DNA of 42,795 bases from NCBI GenBank assembly GCA_018242725.1, contig JAFEBI010000018.1:1-42795 (forward strand). The letters are read 5' to 3'. Positions 26,248-34,147 of this stretch are shown piece after piece; the first letter of the stretch is position 1, and every line of letters begins with the position of its first letter. The DNA is from Nitrospira sp. GTDB taxonomy: Bacteria; Nitrospirota; Nitrospiria; Nitrospirales; Nitrospiraceae. The translations under genes and the position numbers were made by a program. Under the pieces are notes generated by a model. It saw only the letters and a program-made list of their open reading frames with translations, did no database searches and was not told the origin of the DNA.

Positions 26248-26450
26248 CATGGCAGTCACAATACCATACTGCGACACCGCCATCAAAAGATGGACGAGCT
26301 TGATTCAGCACGTCGTCACTGTCTTAAATATAATGAGCACGCTATAGCTACGTACTTATTAATTATGTGAAACACCAAACCTCGATGATTAGGGCGGTTC
26401 TTGCGTGACTTGATCGGCAGCTGTGAACTGCCTCAACTCAGGATGGATCG

Positions 26451-26696
26451 ATGGAATGTCCGGAGCGCAAAGGAACGATGTTGTCGGAGCGGTTCTCTGG
26501 TTTCTTTCTCGTAATCCATGCCTAAAAATGCCTCAATTGCGGCGCGATCATCGTCCGCACTCTTTCCAAGAATCGGAGAAAGAGTCTTGTGGCCGGAGAA
26601 TCCGAGACCGTCGTCTCGAACTGGAAAGGTCGTACGGCTTTCGTCTACTCATTTTGGGGTCGGGTTTCTTTTCTTGACAACCTCATGATCGGTTGA
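26451..26696 (+). pseudogene. Broken small zinc-ribbon-like gene
   Basis: A frame starting at ATG 26451, with AGGATGG four bases upstream, reads MECPERKGTMLSERFSGFFL and hits TAA at 26523-26525. After the stop the same frame continues with KCLNCGAII and remains open to TGA at 26694. I recall short Nitrospira proteins of the form CPECKGTM...HAWKCLNCGAI. On that view the TAA replaces a TGG (Trp) codon and the second cysteine of the first CxxC is now Arg. Two lesions in the zinc site point to decay. The identification rests on memory and the exact 3' end is uncertain. Confidence 0.45.
26656..26670 (+). repeat. RAYT leader motif upstream of the transposase gene
   Basis: GGGGTCGGGTTTCTT ends 40 bases before the RAYT ATG. 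A similar AGGGTCAGGTCTTA precedes the RAYT remnant on the other strand (39264-39280). TTGACA follows at 26674-26679, with TACAAG 18 bases later, a possible promoter placing transcription start almost at the ATG. Confidence 0.5.
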
Positions 26697-26710
26697 TTAC
26701 AAGATCAGCC

Positions 26711-27382
26711 ATGCCGCGTCGTCCTCGACTTGCCGCCGGGAACCTTGCCTATCATGTCCTAAATCGTCGGGTAGGCCGACTCTCGTTGTTTGAAACCCCG
26801 TCGGACTACCGTGCGTTCGAAACCATTCTGGCCGAAGCCCATGCCGAGTTTCGCATCCGCATTGCCGCCTATTGCCTTATGCCCAATCACTGGCACCTCC
26901 TCTTGTGGCCTCGTCGAGACAGAGAGCTCTCAGAAATCCTCCGTTGGATCACAGTCACTCATACACAACGTTGGCATGTCCAACATGAGACAACTGGCAC
27001 AGGTCCCGTCTATCAAGGTCGCTTCAAATCCTTCCCTGTTCAGACGAATGAGCACTTTTTGACCGTTGCCCGCTATGTGGAACGTAATGCGCTGCGGGCC
27101 AAGTTCGTCAGGCAAGCCGAAAACTGGCGATGGGGTAGCCTCTGGCGGCGCGCGCAAGGAAACGCGACACTCATCACCTGGCTGAGTGATTGGCCGATCC
27201 CTCCTCCGCGCAATTGGACGAGATGGGTCAATCAACCGGAACGGGGCGAAGAGCTGGGAGCCCTTCGAGTGAGCGTGCAACGAGGGCGGCCCTTCGGCGA
27301 CGAGGCCTGGGTGAACCGGATGGCGAAGCGGTTTGGATTGGAATCAACTCTCCGTCCACGCGGAAGACCCAGAGGATCCTGA
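26711..27382 (+). CDS. REP-associated tyrosine transposase (RAYT, Y1/IS200-like)
   Basis: A 223-residue single-strand transposase-like protein. It starts MPRRPRLAAGNLAYHVLNRR, as RAYTs do. The metal-binding HUH motif is H60-W61-H62 in LMPNHWHLLLWP, and the catalytic tyrosine is Y122 in RYVERNALRA. The conserved GPVYQGRFKSFPV stretch lies between. Both active-site elements are intact, so it may be active. RAYTs are thought to move or maintain REP-type palindromes; the inverted-repeat element at 25879-26000 is a candidate partner (inference). It ends in a basic tail (RPRGRPRGS) and lacks the C-terminal helix-turn-helix seen in other RAYT subgroups. Confidence 0.9.
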   Translation: MPRRPRLAAGNLAYHVLNRRVGRLSLFETPSDYRAFETILAEAHAEFRIRIAAYCLMPNHWHLLLWPRRDRELSEILRWITVTHTQRWHVQHETTGTGPVYQGRFKSFPVQTNEHFLTVARYVERNALRAKFVRQAENWRWGSLWRRAQGNATLITWLSDWPIPPPRNWTRWVNQPERGEELGALRVSVQRGRPFGDEAWVNRMAKRFGLESTLRPRGRPRGS

Positions 27383-27404
27383 CCACGAGGAAACAGACGC
27401 GGCA

Positions 27405-28391
27405 TCAGCGATTCAGTTGCAGCTGCACGATGGTCCCATTCTCCCCGCTCGCCCACCCGCGTTCAGCATCGGGAAAGCTGAGGCCAAAGAGCGACGCAGG
27501 GGCAATCGATTTCCCCTCGCTCCAGGTGAGCCCGGCATCGGTCGTCTGATACAACGTTCCTCGCTCGCCGACAATCCAGCCGTCTCGCCGGCTCGTGAAC
27601 CGGATCTTCAACAGATCAGTGAGCTTCGTACAGGTACGCCCGCAGGGCAGAGTCTGATCCACCCATTTGGCGCCGCCATCCGTCGTTTGAAACAACGCCC
27701 CGGCATTGCCGACCGCCCAACCGGTCGTGGCATCGGTAAAAAAGACGTCGAACAAGGTCACCGCACTTTGCGCGCCTTGTGCCGTCCATGTCGCGCCGCC
27801 GTCGGATGTCGACAGGATGATTCCCAGCGCGCCAACGATAGTCCCCTTCCGCTCATCGAGGAACTGTACGGCATAGAGTGCCGCCGTGGTGCCGCTGACC
27901 TGCTCGTTCCAATGCTGCCCTCCGTCCGTCGTGTGAAAGATGGTCCCGCTTCCTCCAACCACCCATCCGACATGGGGAGATGGAAAAGAGACCGCGTACA
28001 GCGGCTGCTGCGTATCGATCGCCTGTTGAGACCAAGACTCCCCTCCGTTCGTCGTGCGGCTGAGCCATCCTCCGGCACCGGCCACCCATCCGTTCGACGA
28101 ATCGACAAAAAACACGCTCGTGAGCAACGCGGTTGTGCCGCCGGCCACGCGCTTCCATTTTTTCCCGCCATCAATGGTTTTGAGGATCGTTCCACCGGAT
28201 CCCACCGCCCATCCCTGTTGGAGCGTGGGAAACTGAATGCTCAGCAAGGTGGACTTTGTCGTACTCGCCTGGAGCGTGAGGGAAAGAGCGGTCTCGCTGC
28301 TTGCGGCCAAGTGCGGAAACCCCAGCGCCACAACCAGCGACAACAAGATGATATGCGATCGAATGCGGACAGCGTGCCGTGAGACCAGCAT
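27405..28391 (-). CDS. Secreted YCF48/BNR-repeat beta-propeller protein
   Basis: A 328-residue exported protein with a signal sequence (about 1-31, ending LAASSETA). It then has six or seven repeats of the form GWAVGxxGTIlxTxDGGxxW, for example GWAVGSGGTILKTIDGGKKW, GWVVGGSGTIFHTTDGGQHW and GWAVGNAGALFQTTDGGAKW. These repeats form a beta-propeller like YCF48/HCF136, a photosystem assembly factor. In non-photosynthetic bacteria the role is usually unknown, often cell-surface or assembly related. Its ATG overlaps the stop of the IPT/TIG gene in the sequence TAATG, so translation is coupled and the two products may work together. Confidence 0.88.
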   Translation of the reverse strand: MLVSRHAVRIRSHIILLSLVVALGFPHLAASSETALSLTLQASTTKSTLLSIQFPTLQQGWAVGSGGTILKTIDGGKKWKRVAGGTTALLTSVFFVDSSNGWVAGAGGWLSRTTNGGESWSQQAIDTQQPLYAVSFPSPHVGWVVGGSGTIFHTTDGGQHWNEQVSGTTAALYAVQFLDERKGTIVGALGIILSTSDGGATWTAQGAQSAVTLFDVFFTDATTGWAVGNAGALFQTTDGGAKWVDQTLPCGRTCTKLTDLLKIRFTSRRDGWIVGERGTLYQTTDAGLTWSEGKSIAPASLFGLSFPDAERGWASGENGTIVQLQLNR

Positions 28392-30118
28392 TATTGACCG
28401 GTACTCGCATCAGGTCTGTTATTCGTCCAATACCCATCGTCAGGAAGCCCCTTTGCCTCGATGGTGAACTGGCCGGCTTCTACTGTCAGCCATTTTTTCG
28501 GCGAGCAGCAGGTGCCGTCCGGCAAGAGATCCCAAGACCCTCGACGGACGACCAAGGGTCCAGTGGCAAGATCATCGAAAAAGTCCCCCTTCTTTCCAAT
28601 GCCGTACAGATTGCGGTGCGGGACTTTGACCACGATCTCCTGATCCGTCCACGACTGCACCAGCGCTGCCGCGCCATTGAAGAGCACTTCCGTGCGGGAG
28701 ACGTTCGACAACACCGTCGCACTGGCCTCCGACTCGTTGATCTCAATGTCGGATCGCCGCGTGTACGCCTTCTGATTAAGCCCAAGATCAGCATGTTCCG
28801 CGGTCTTCAAGAACGTCCCAAATCCGCTTCCCTTAATGGTGACCGTGGCATCCAACCCCGCTGACTTGGGGTCATAGGATTCAATCATGGGGGTCACCAC
28901 GGTGAAGTCTCCTGCCTCAATCGCCATCGTCCCCCGTTCAGCACAGCAGAGTCCGCCGAGATTCGGCTTCGTGGCGCTCCGGTAAATCATCACCTTGCCG
29001 CTTTTCGCGCTGAACGGCACCCACACATCGATTCGATCGTCGTTCCATCGATAGATGACGGCCGGGACCCCGCCGATCTCAACTCGATTCTGACCCGTAT
29101 TGAAATCCAGAAAGTTATACGGTGTCGCTCCACTCTCTGAGTAGAACCCAAAATGTTCCCCATTGATCCTGAGCAGAGTCCCGATCGGAGCGCTGGCTGG
29201 GCTCAGTGTCGTAATACGGGGCACATGAACCGCAAACTGCGCAAGTACTCGTTCTTGCCCTTGCAGCCTCAGCATCAGCGGACCGGATTCGGCATCAAGT
29301 GGGACATGCACCACGATGACATCGTCTTTCCATTGGGCAATCGTCGCGGATTTTCCGGCGATCAGCACCCCGTCATCCATCCGCTCTTTCGACTGACCGA
29401 ACCCTTGACCGAAGAGAACGACCTTTGTCCCGACAGGCCCGCTGATCGGATCCACTCGAATGGAGGGTCTCAATGTCAGCGGCACGGCATTGCTCCGGAC
29501 ATACTCGACAGGGGCACAACAAGACCCATCAGGAAGCGGGTCCGAAGAAGCCAACCGCACCACGACATCACCGCTCGTTGCATTGGCAGGAATCACCAGC
29601 TCGATCTTGTCGTCCTTCCAGCGCTGCGGTCGAACGATCACCCCACCGACAAGCACATCGTTCACACCGAACATCGTATTCGGATCGCGTGCGCCAGCGG
29701 ACAAACCGAGATGCCGCCCGGTGATCTGAAGCGTGGACCCACGCTCGGCTTCCGTCGGCGTGATGTCCTCGATCTCCGGAAGAACAATCGTCAACAAACC
29801 GGCGAGCACCTTCTTTTTCCCGATCATGATCTCAACGAATCCACTCGTCGCCTTGAACGGCACCTTGATCTCAATGAGTTCGGGTTCCCAGCGTTGCACC
29901 AGAGCCGGCACCTTATTGACGGTGACCTGATTGGCGACCGTCGACTTGAAGGGGCCGAACCCCTTTCCGCTGAGCACGAGCGTCGAACCAGGCGTCGCCA
30001 TGGAGGACGAGAGTTCAATGGTCACCTTCTCGATCGGCTTGTTCTTTTTCGCCGCAGCGGCATGCTCGTGAGACAGCAGCAACACAACACATAGAATGAC
30101 CGGAACGAGTCGTTGCAT
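28391..30118 (-). CDS. Secreted protein with about five IPT/TIG (Ig-like) domains
   Basis: A 575-residue exported protein with a signal sequence (1-22, ending HEHAAAA). It is built from five IPT/TIG beta-sandwich units starting near residues 30, 115, 218, 300 and 412. Each has the typical PxxGxxGTxLxIxGxxFG pattern, for example PISGPVGTKVVLFGQGFG and PASAPIGTLLRINGEHFG. Three units carry a vicinal cysteine pair (DGSCCAP, GGLCCAE, DGTCCSP), an unusual feature suggesting disulfide-held loops. IPT domains mediate binding in extracellular and surface proteins; the partner here is unknown. AAGGT lies upstream of the ATG. It is translationally coupled to the YCF48 gene. Confidence 0.85.
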   Translation of the reverse strand: MQRLVPVILCVVLLLSHEHAAAAKKNKPIEKVTIELSSSMATPGSTLVLSGKGFGPFKSTVANQVTVNKVPALVQRWEPELIEIKVPFKATSGFVEIMIGKKKVLAGLLTIVLPEIEDITPTEAERGSTLQITGRHLGLSAGARDPNTMFGVNDVLVGGVIVRPQRWKDDKIELVIPANATSGDVVVRLASSDPLPDGSCCAPVEYVRSNAVPLTLRPSIRVDPISGPVGTKVVLFGQGFGQSKERMDDGVLIAGKSATIAQWKDDVIVVHVPLDAESGPLMLRLQGQERVLAQFAVHVPRITTLSPASAPIGTLLRINGEHFGFYSESGATPYNFLDFNTGQNRVEIGGVPAVIYRWNDDRIDVWVPFSAKSGKVMIYRSATKPNLGGLCCAERGTMAIEAGDFTVVTPMIESYDPKSAGLDATVTIKGSGFGTFLKTAEHADLGLNQKAYTRRSDIEINESEASATVLSNVSRTEVLFNGAAALVQSWTDQEIVVKVPHRNLYGIGKKGDFFDDLATGPLVVRRGSWDLLPDGTCCSPKKWLTVEAGQFTIEAKGLPDDGYWTNNRPDASTGQ

Positions 30119-30175
30119 GGGTGACCTTTCAGAAAAGAAGCAGGAAGGATGAAGCCACGACGTGCGCCATGCACG

Positions 30176-30205
30176 ACTTTAACAAGTGGTTTTTTGAAGA
30201 GTCAA
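30176..30205 (-). promoter_or_regulatory. Possible promoter of the IPT-YCF48 pair
   Basis: On the minus strand TTGACT (30205-30200) and TAAAGT (30181-30176) are 18 bases apart, each matching 4-5 of 6 consensus positions. The site is 57 bases before the IPT gene start. Confidence 0.35.
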
Positions 30206-30211
30206 GGCGGA

Positions 30212-30673
30212 CTAGGAGAGAAGCTGAACGATCAATTCAATTTCCACGGGAGCATGGCGCGGTAACTCTGCTGCACCGACGGCCACACGCGCGTGGCGGC
30301 CAGCGTCTCCGAACAGCGCCACCAGCAGATCCGAGGCGCCGTTGAGCACTTGTGGTTGATCGGTAAACCGTGGCGCCGATGCGATATGGCCGACCATTTT
30401 GACGATCTGCTTCACCAAATCCAGCGACCCGGCAGCACTCCGGATGATGCTGAGCCCATTCAACACGGCGACTCTGGCAGCTTCTATCCCCTGCTCGCTA
30501 GTCAGTTCTTGTCCGAGCTTGCCCGTCATGATGAGCTGACCGTCGCGGGAGGGTAACACGCCAGACAGAAAGAGGAGGTCACCGACTCGTACCACCGGGA
30601 CATAATTCGCCACCGGCTTCGGCGGAGCCGGCAGCGTCAATCCCAGCTCTTTCAGTTTCGCTTCAAACGACAC
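30212..30673 (-). CDS. RidA/YjgF/YER057c family protein
   Basis: A 153-residue protein of the RidA superfamily, trimeric enzymes or binding proteins that often hydrolyse reactive enamine/imine intermediates. Family features are VRVGDLLFLSGVLPSRDG near residue 30, the central helix EAARVAVLNGLSIIRSAAGSLD, and the C-terminal ARVAVGAAELPRHAPVEIE, where RidA proteins carry the substrate-binding arginine and the terminal glutamate. The length and the N-terminal LPAPPKPVANYVPVVR match the longer subgroup rather than canonical 130-residue RidA, so deaminase activity is not assured. It lies 68 bases downstream of the DeoB-like gene on the same strand. Confidence 0.85.
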   Translation of the reverse strand: MSFEAKLKELGLTLPAPPKPVANYVPVVRVGDLLFLSGVLPSRDGQLIMTGKLGQELTSEQGIEAARVAVLNGLSIIRSAAGSLDLVKQIVKMVGHIASAPRFTDQPQVLNGASDLLVALFGDAGRHARVAVGAAELPRHAPVEIELIVQLLS

Positions 30674-30741
30674 GACGCCTGCTCCAGGTTTCCGGCTTCC
30701 GTTTCACCTCTCACGCCTTCTCGCTCACCCTTCACGTCGGT

Positions 30742-31899
30742 CTATCCCGACTTGAGGGCATTCAGAAAACTCTCACCATGGAGCACCCGATCGGCGCCCA
30801 AGGCTTCGGCAATCGTCTGCCCCACATCTGCAGCCGACCCCCTTGTCCCCAAATCAACACCTTGGGCCAGTTTGGGACCAGTGACACAGAGTGGAACATA
30901 TTCGCGCGTGGACGTCTTGTCCGTCAAGGAGCCGTCTCTTCCATGATCACCCGTCACTATGACCATGTCACCGGGGCGCAACTTATCGAATAACTCCGGC
31001 AACCGGCGATCGAACTCCTGCAGCGCCGTGGCCATCTGCGCCGGCTCTTCCGACCACTGGTCCACACTGGCGGCAAGGAGTCCGCGTGGAACCTTGTTCA
31101 ACATGCCGACCACTTCCTCCAAGCCCGCAATCCCCGATGCGACCGGAAAGGCTTTCGTAAACCCACGACCGCTGAAGAGATCATACACCTTCCCGACTCC
31201 CATCGCGATCTGACCGGACCGACTCAAGGCATCGAACATCGTCACACCGGGCGCTTCATGCACACAGTCTTTCCGTCCACCATACGGACGAAGTTGATCA
31301 TGTCCTCCATGCACCGGTTGGGCGACGACACGAAGGAGCATCCCCGCCTCCTTTGCCGCTTTTCGAACTTCACGACAGCGGTGCTGGAATTCCGACACGG
31401 CCATGATGGATTCATGCATGGCTAGGAAACAGGTATTGCCTCCGTCGGCCCAGAGTATCGGCGCTCCCGTCGCCATATGTTCGACGCCATGCCGACGGAG
31501 CATCGCCCCCATCAACGCCACTGCTCTGCCGATCGACTTTCGTCCGAACACCTGCTCGATGATATCCACGACCGACGTGGGCACACCGGAACGGCAGACG
31601 GCCGCTCCCTCCTGCTGAACCACTCCGCTCATTTCCCAATATCCCACCACGGAATCTTTTCCTGCCGATGCAAAGGCCAGACGCCCAAAGCACCCGCTCG
31701 GTTGCCCTGTGACTCGTACACCCTTGATCTGGGCGACATGACCCAATCCGAGCATTTCTAAGTTCGGCAGACTCAGTCCCCCAACGGACTCGGCAAGATG
31801 GACCAGGGTGTTCGCTTCGGCATCGCCGTAGTCTGCCGCATCCGGCAAAGCTCCGACCCCGCATCCATCCATCACGAGAAGGATGACTCGCTTGATCAT
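30742..31899 (-). CDS. Phosphopentomutase (DeoB)-like protein with altered metal-site residues
   Basis: A 385-residue alkaline-phosphatase-superfamily protein resembling DeoB, which moves phosphate between C1 and C5 of (deoxy)ribose. VMDGCGVGALPDA (metal aspartate D11), TGDHG (D318, H319) and STREYVP align with the family. Differences stand out: the phosphorylated Thr of GKDTTTGHWE is S83 in GKDSVVGYWE. Of the second-metal ligands, the aspartate is kept (D280), the His of DFxxYGH is E285 by spacing, and the His of TDHTREY is S330. It may be a paralogue with changed chemistry. It lies near deoC, consistent with nucleoside salvage. Its 5' region is duplicated upstream. Confidence 0.75.
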   Translation of the reverse strand: MIKRVILLVMDGCGVGALPDAADYGDAEANTLVHLAESVGGLSLPNLEMLGLGHVAQIKGVRVTGQPSGCFGRLAFASAGKDSVVGYWEMSGVVQQEGAAVCRSGVPTSVVDIIEQVFGRKSIGRAVALMGAMLRRHGVEHMATGAPILWADGGNTCFLAMHESIMAVSEFQHRCREVRKAAKEAGMLLRVVAQPVHGGHDQLRPYGGRKDCVHEAPGVTMFDALSRSGQIAMGVGKVYDLFSGRGFTKAFPVASGIAGLEEVVGMLNKVPRGLLAASVDQWSEEPAQMATALQEFDRRLPELFDKLRPGDMVIVTGDHGRDGSLTDKTSTREYVPLCVTGPKLAQGVDLGTRGSAADVGQTIAEALGADRVLHGESFLNALKSG

Positions 31900-32221
31900 C
31901 TTTTCACCCCCTCAAATTACTGCCGGTCAGCATAGACATGTACGGAAACATCAAGAAGACCTTGGACGAGGTAGGGAAAAGGATTTCGATAACAAGACCA
32001 CCTGATCAATACTCTGCTAAACGGACAAGAGCGTTGGGTCTACTATCGCCGTCGTCTGCCGCATCCGATAAGGCTCCGGTCGCACCCTCATTCCTCACGA
32101 GAAGAATGACTCGCGTGATCATCAGTTCACTCTAGCAAATCACCATGAGTCGCCATAGAGACGTATGGAACCATCAAGAGGATCCAATAGGACGTAGGGA
32201 AAGAATGATTGAAATGCGGTC
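31783..32221. repeat. Imperfect tandem duplication (223-bp offset) of the deoB start and leader
   Basis: Copy A (about 31783-31998) contains the first 39 codons of the DeoB-like gene and its leader. Copy B (about 32006-32221) repeats both at a constant offset of 223 bases. GACTCGC-TGATCAT occurs at 31885 and 32108, and GTAGGGAAA at 31971 and 32194. No gaps are needed, but many substitutions have accumulated. Confidence 0.85.
32006..32122 (-). pseudogene. Truncated duplicate of the DeoB-like N-terminus
   Basis: A 38-codon frame starting MITRVILLVRNEGATGALSD and ending NALVRLAEY before TGA. It aligns without gaps to the start of the neighbouring gene (MIKRVILLVMDGCGVGALPD...NTLVHLAES). The metal aspartate equivalent to D11 is changed to Asn, so even the retained motif is dead. 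It is the remnant of the 223-bp tandem duplication. Confidence 0.75.
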
Positions 32222-32383
32222 TGACCCAGCAACAGCATGGGCCCCGCCGTGTCCATCACAGAGTCGGCTTCAGACAGATTGCAGACGGTTCTCAATCGTG
32301 AGGTAGTTTTAAGGGACGTTCGACAATGCGGTGGCCGAGCCGTCTACGTGATCGCGAAGAGCTTGCCTCTGCTCTCCATGCGC

Positions 32384-33061
32384 CTATCCGCCATGTCTGA
32401 GCGAGGCATGCCATTGCTCAAGAATCGTGAGACCGGCACTCGTGCCGATCCGATCCGCGCCGGCCTCGAGCATCGCGAGGGTCGTCTTCCAATCTCGAAT
32501 CCCCCCCGAAGCCTTGACCTTGGCCTTTCCTGCTACCGTCTCTTTCAGTAACCGTACATCTGCCACGGTCGCTCCAGCAGCGCCGAACCCCGTCGAGGTC
32601 TTCACGTACTCTGCTCCCGCCTCGACCACGAGACGACAAGCGGTTCGTTTTTCATCTTGGGTCAGGTAACAGGTCTCTAAGATGACTTTGTGCTCGATCT
32701 GTGGCGTCGCCTTCACGACTTCGGCGATATCCGCCCGCACATAGTCGTGGTCACCTGATTTCAGTCGGCTGACGTTCAGTACCATATCCAACACCCGTGC
32801 CCCACGAGAGACCGCATCGACCGCTTCAGCGACTTTGGCGCTCGTCGTATGCCCACCCAGTGGAAATCCGATCGGGATTCCAAGGCGAATGCTCGTGCCC
32901 GCGATCGCCGCCGCCGCTTCATCGACGTAACAAGGCGGAACAAATATAACGGTAAACCCATGGGCCTTCGCCTCTTCGCAGAGCCGAAGCACATCGTGCT
33001 TCGTCGCTTCCGGCTTCAAAACGGTATGGTCGATCAGTGCGGGAATATTCCAACGTGACAT
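32384..33061 (-). CDS. deoC: Deoxyribose-phosphate aldolase
   Basis: A 225-residue class I aldolase that splits 2-deoxyribose-5-phosphate into acetaldehyde and glyceraldehyde-3-phosphate. Catalytic residues are all visible: D92 in LDMVLNV, the Schiff-base lysine K154 in EYVKTSTGF, and K183 in VKASGGI. The barrel's phosphate-binding end is ADRIGTSAG. Normal length for bacterial DeoC (about 220). The ATG is 3 bases after the mltG stop, so it is the last gene of the recA-to-deoC run. The neighbouring DeoB-like gene would supply its substrate in nucleoside breakdown. Confidence 0.95.
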   Translation of the reverse strand: MSRWNIPALIDHTVLKPEATKHDVLRLCEEAKAHGFTVIFVPPCYVDEAAAAIAGTSIRLGIPIGFPLGGHTTSAKVAEAVDAVSRGARVLDMVLNVSRLKSGDHDYVRADIAEVVKATPQIEHKVILETCYLTQDEKRTACRLVVEAGAEYVKTSTGFGAAGATVADVRLLKETVAGKAKVKASGGIRDWKTTLAMLEAGADRIGTSAGLTILEQWHASLRHGG

Positions 33062-33064
33062 GCG

Positions 33065-34147
33065 CTACGAGACTCCTTCTGCGTGATGGACGGCAGTGTT
33101 CTTCGGGACCATGAATGTCTGCGAATGACGCTCTTTTCTGAACGGGCGTTTCTGGTACTTTTCCACCGCCTTGTTGTGTTCGACCAAGGTAGCGGAAAAT
33201 TGATGGGTCCCATCGTTTCGAGACACGAAATACAAGTACGCGGATGGAACAGGATACAAGGCCGCGCGAATCGCCTCCGCTCCAGGGCTTGCGATGGGAC
33301 CAGGCGGCAATCCCGCCCACCGATAGGTATTGTAGGGACTGGGATGGGAGAGGTCTTTCTTATGCAGATTCCCGTCATAGTTCGGCAATCCATAGATGAC
33401 CGTCGGATCACTTTGGAGCGGAATGTTTTTCTTCAACCGATTGTGAAAGACCGCTGAAATCTGCGGCCGCTCATTTCCTGCCCCCGTTTCTTTTTCAATC
33501 ACCGAGGCAAGCGTCAACACTTGATGAACCGTGAAGTTGATCTCTTTGGCCCGCACTTTCAGCTCTTGAGTCATGACATGATCCAACTGATCCACCATGG
33601 CTCTGATCACGTCTTTTGCCGCCGTCGGTCTCGCAAATCGGTAGGTGTCGGGATAGAGGTACCCCTCCACTGAATCAGCAGCCACTCCCAGCGTTTTCGC
33701 AAATGACTTATCCGATGCCAGCTTGAGAAATTCCTCACGAGTTGTAATGTGATGTTCCGCGAGGACATCAGCGATCTGGCTCATGGCATAACCTTCAGGA
33801 ATGGTGATGGGATGCAAAACCACGCGACCGGCCAGAAACCTCGACAGAATCTCCGCCGGCGTCATGGCGGCGTGAAGCGCATATTCTCCAGGATGAATCT
33901 TGCGGTCAGCCTCCTGGGATTTTCCTAGGAAGAGAAAAGCCGATCGACTCCTGATCAATTGCTCCCGTTCAAGTAGGGCCGCGGCTTGGTTGAAGGTGGC
34001 CCCTTCAGGGATGACCACAATCTTTTCGGGAGGATGATCGGCCTCGGAGAGGACGGGTGCTTCAGCCCATCGGATCATGAGATACCCGACCACCCCGGCG
34101 AGCACGGCGAGAGTGACGACGGTGATGAGGATCCCACGAACCATCAT
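33065..34147 (-). CDS. mltG: Endolytic murein transglycosylase MltG
   Basis: A 360-residue inner-membrane enzyme (YceG family) that cuts nascent peptidoglycan strands and so helps set glycan length. One transmembrane anchor (residues 5-25) is followed by a LysM-like region (VVIPEGATFNQAAALLEREQ). The catalytic block is LTLASVIEKETG, with the active-site glutamate at E218, the same number as in E. coli. AVFHNRLKKNIPLQSDPTVIYG follows. The start overlaps the end of ruvX by 86 bases and has no clear ribosome site, so it probably depends on translation of ruvX. It sits 3 bases upstream of deoC. Confidence 0.94.
   Translation of the reverse strand: MMVRGILITVVTLAVLAGVVGYLMIRWAEAPVLSEADHPPEKIVVIPEGATFNQAAALLEREQLIRSRSAFLFLGKSQEADRKIHPGEYALHAAMTPAEILSRFLAGRVVLHPITIPEGYAMSQIADVLAEHHITTREEFLKLASDKSFAKTLGVAADSVEGYLYPDTYRFARPTAAKDVIRAMVDQLDHVMTQELKVRAKEINFTVHQVLTLASVIEKETGAGNERPQISAVFHNRLKKNIPLQSDPTVIYGLPNYDGNLHKKDLSHPSPYNTYRWAGLPPGPIASPGAEAIRAALYPVPSAYLYFVSRNDGTHQFSATLVEHNKAVEKYQKRPFRKERHSQTFMVPKNTAVHHAEGVS

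Larger units (their letters stand above)
25503..26450. other. Long non-coding stretch holding a repeat and RAYT-type boundary motif
   Basis: About 950 bases without a convincing gene. It contains the 122-bp inverted-repeat element at 25879-26000 and the motif at 26232-26247. Reading frames crossing the repeat, for example 25883-26188 on the plus strand, are read-throughs of the repeat and not genes. Confidence 0.6.

Noticed and set aside
26423..26677. Plus-strand 84-codon frame overlapping the zinc-ribbon remnant
   Set aside because: The other frame has a good ribosome site and recognisable CxxC protein pattern; this one does not.
27333..28382. Long plus-strand frame (349 codons) antisense to the YCF48 gene
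   Set aside because: Shadow of a highly repetitive GC-rich gene; the minus frame carries a signal peptide and clear repeats.
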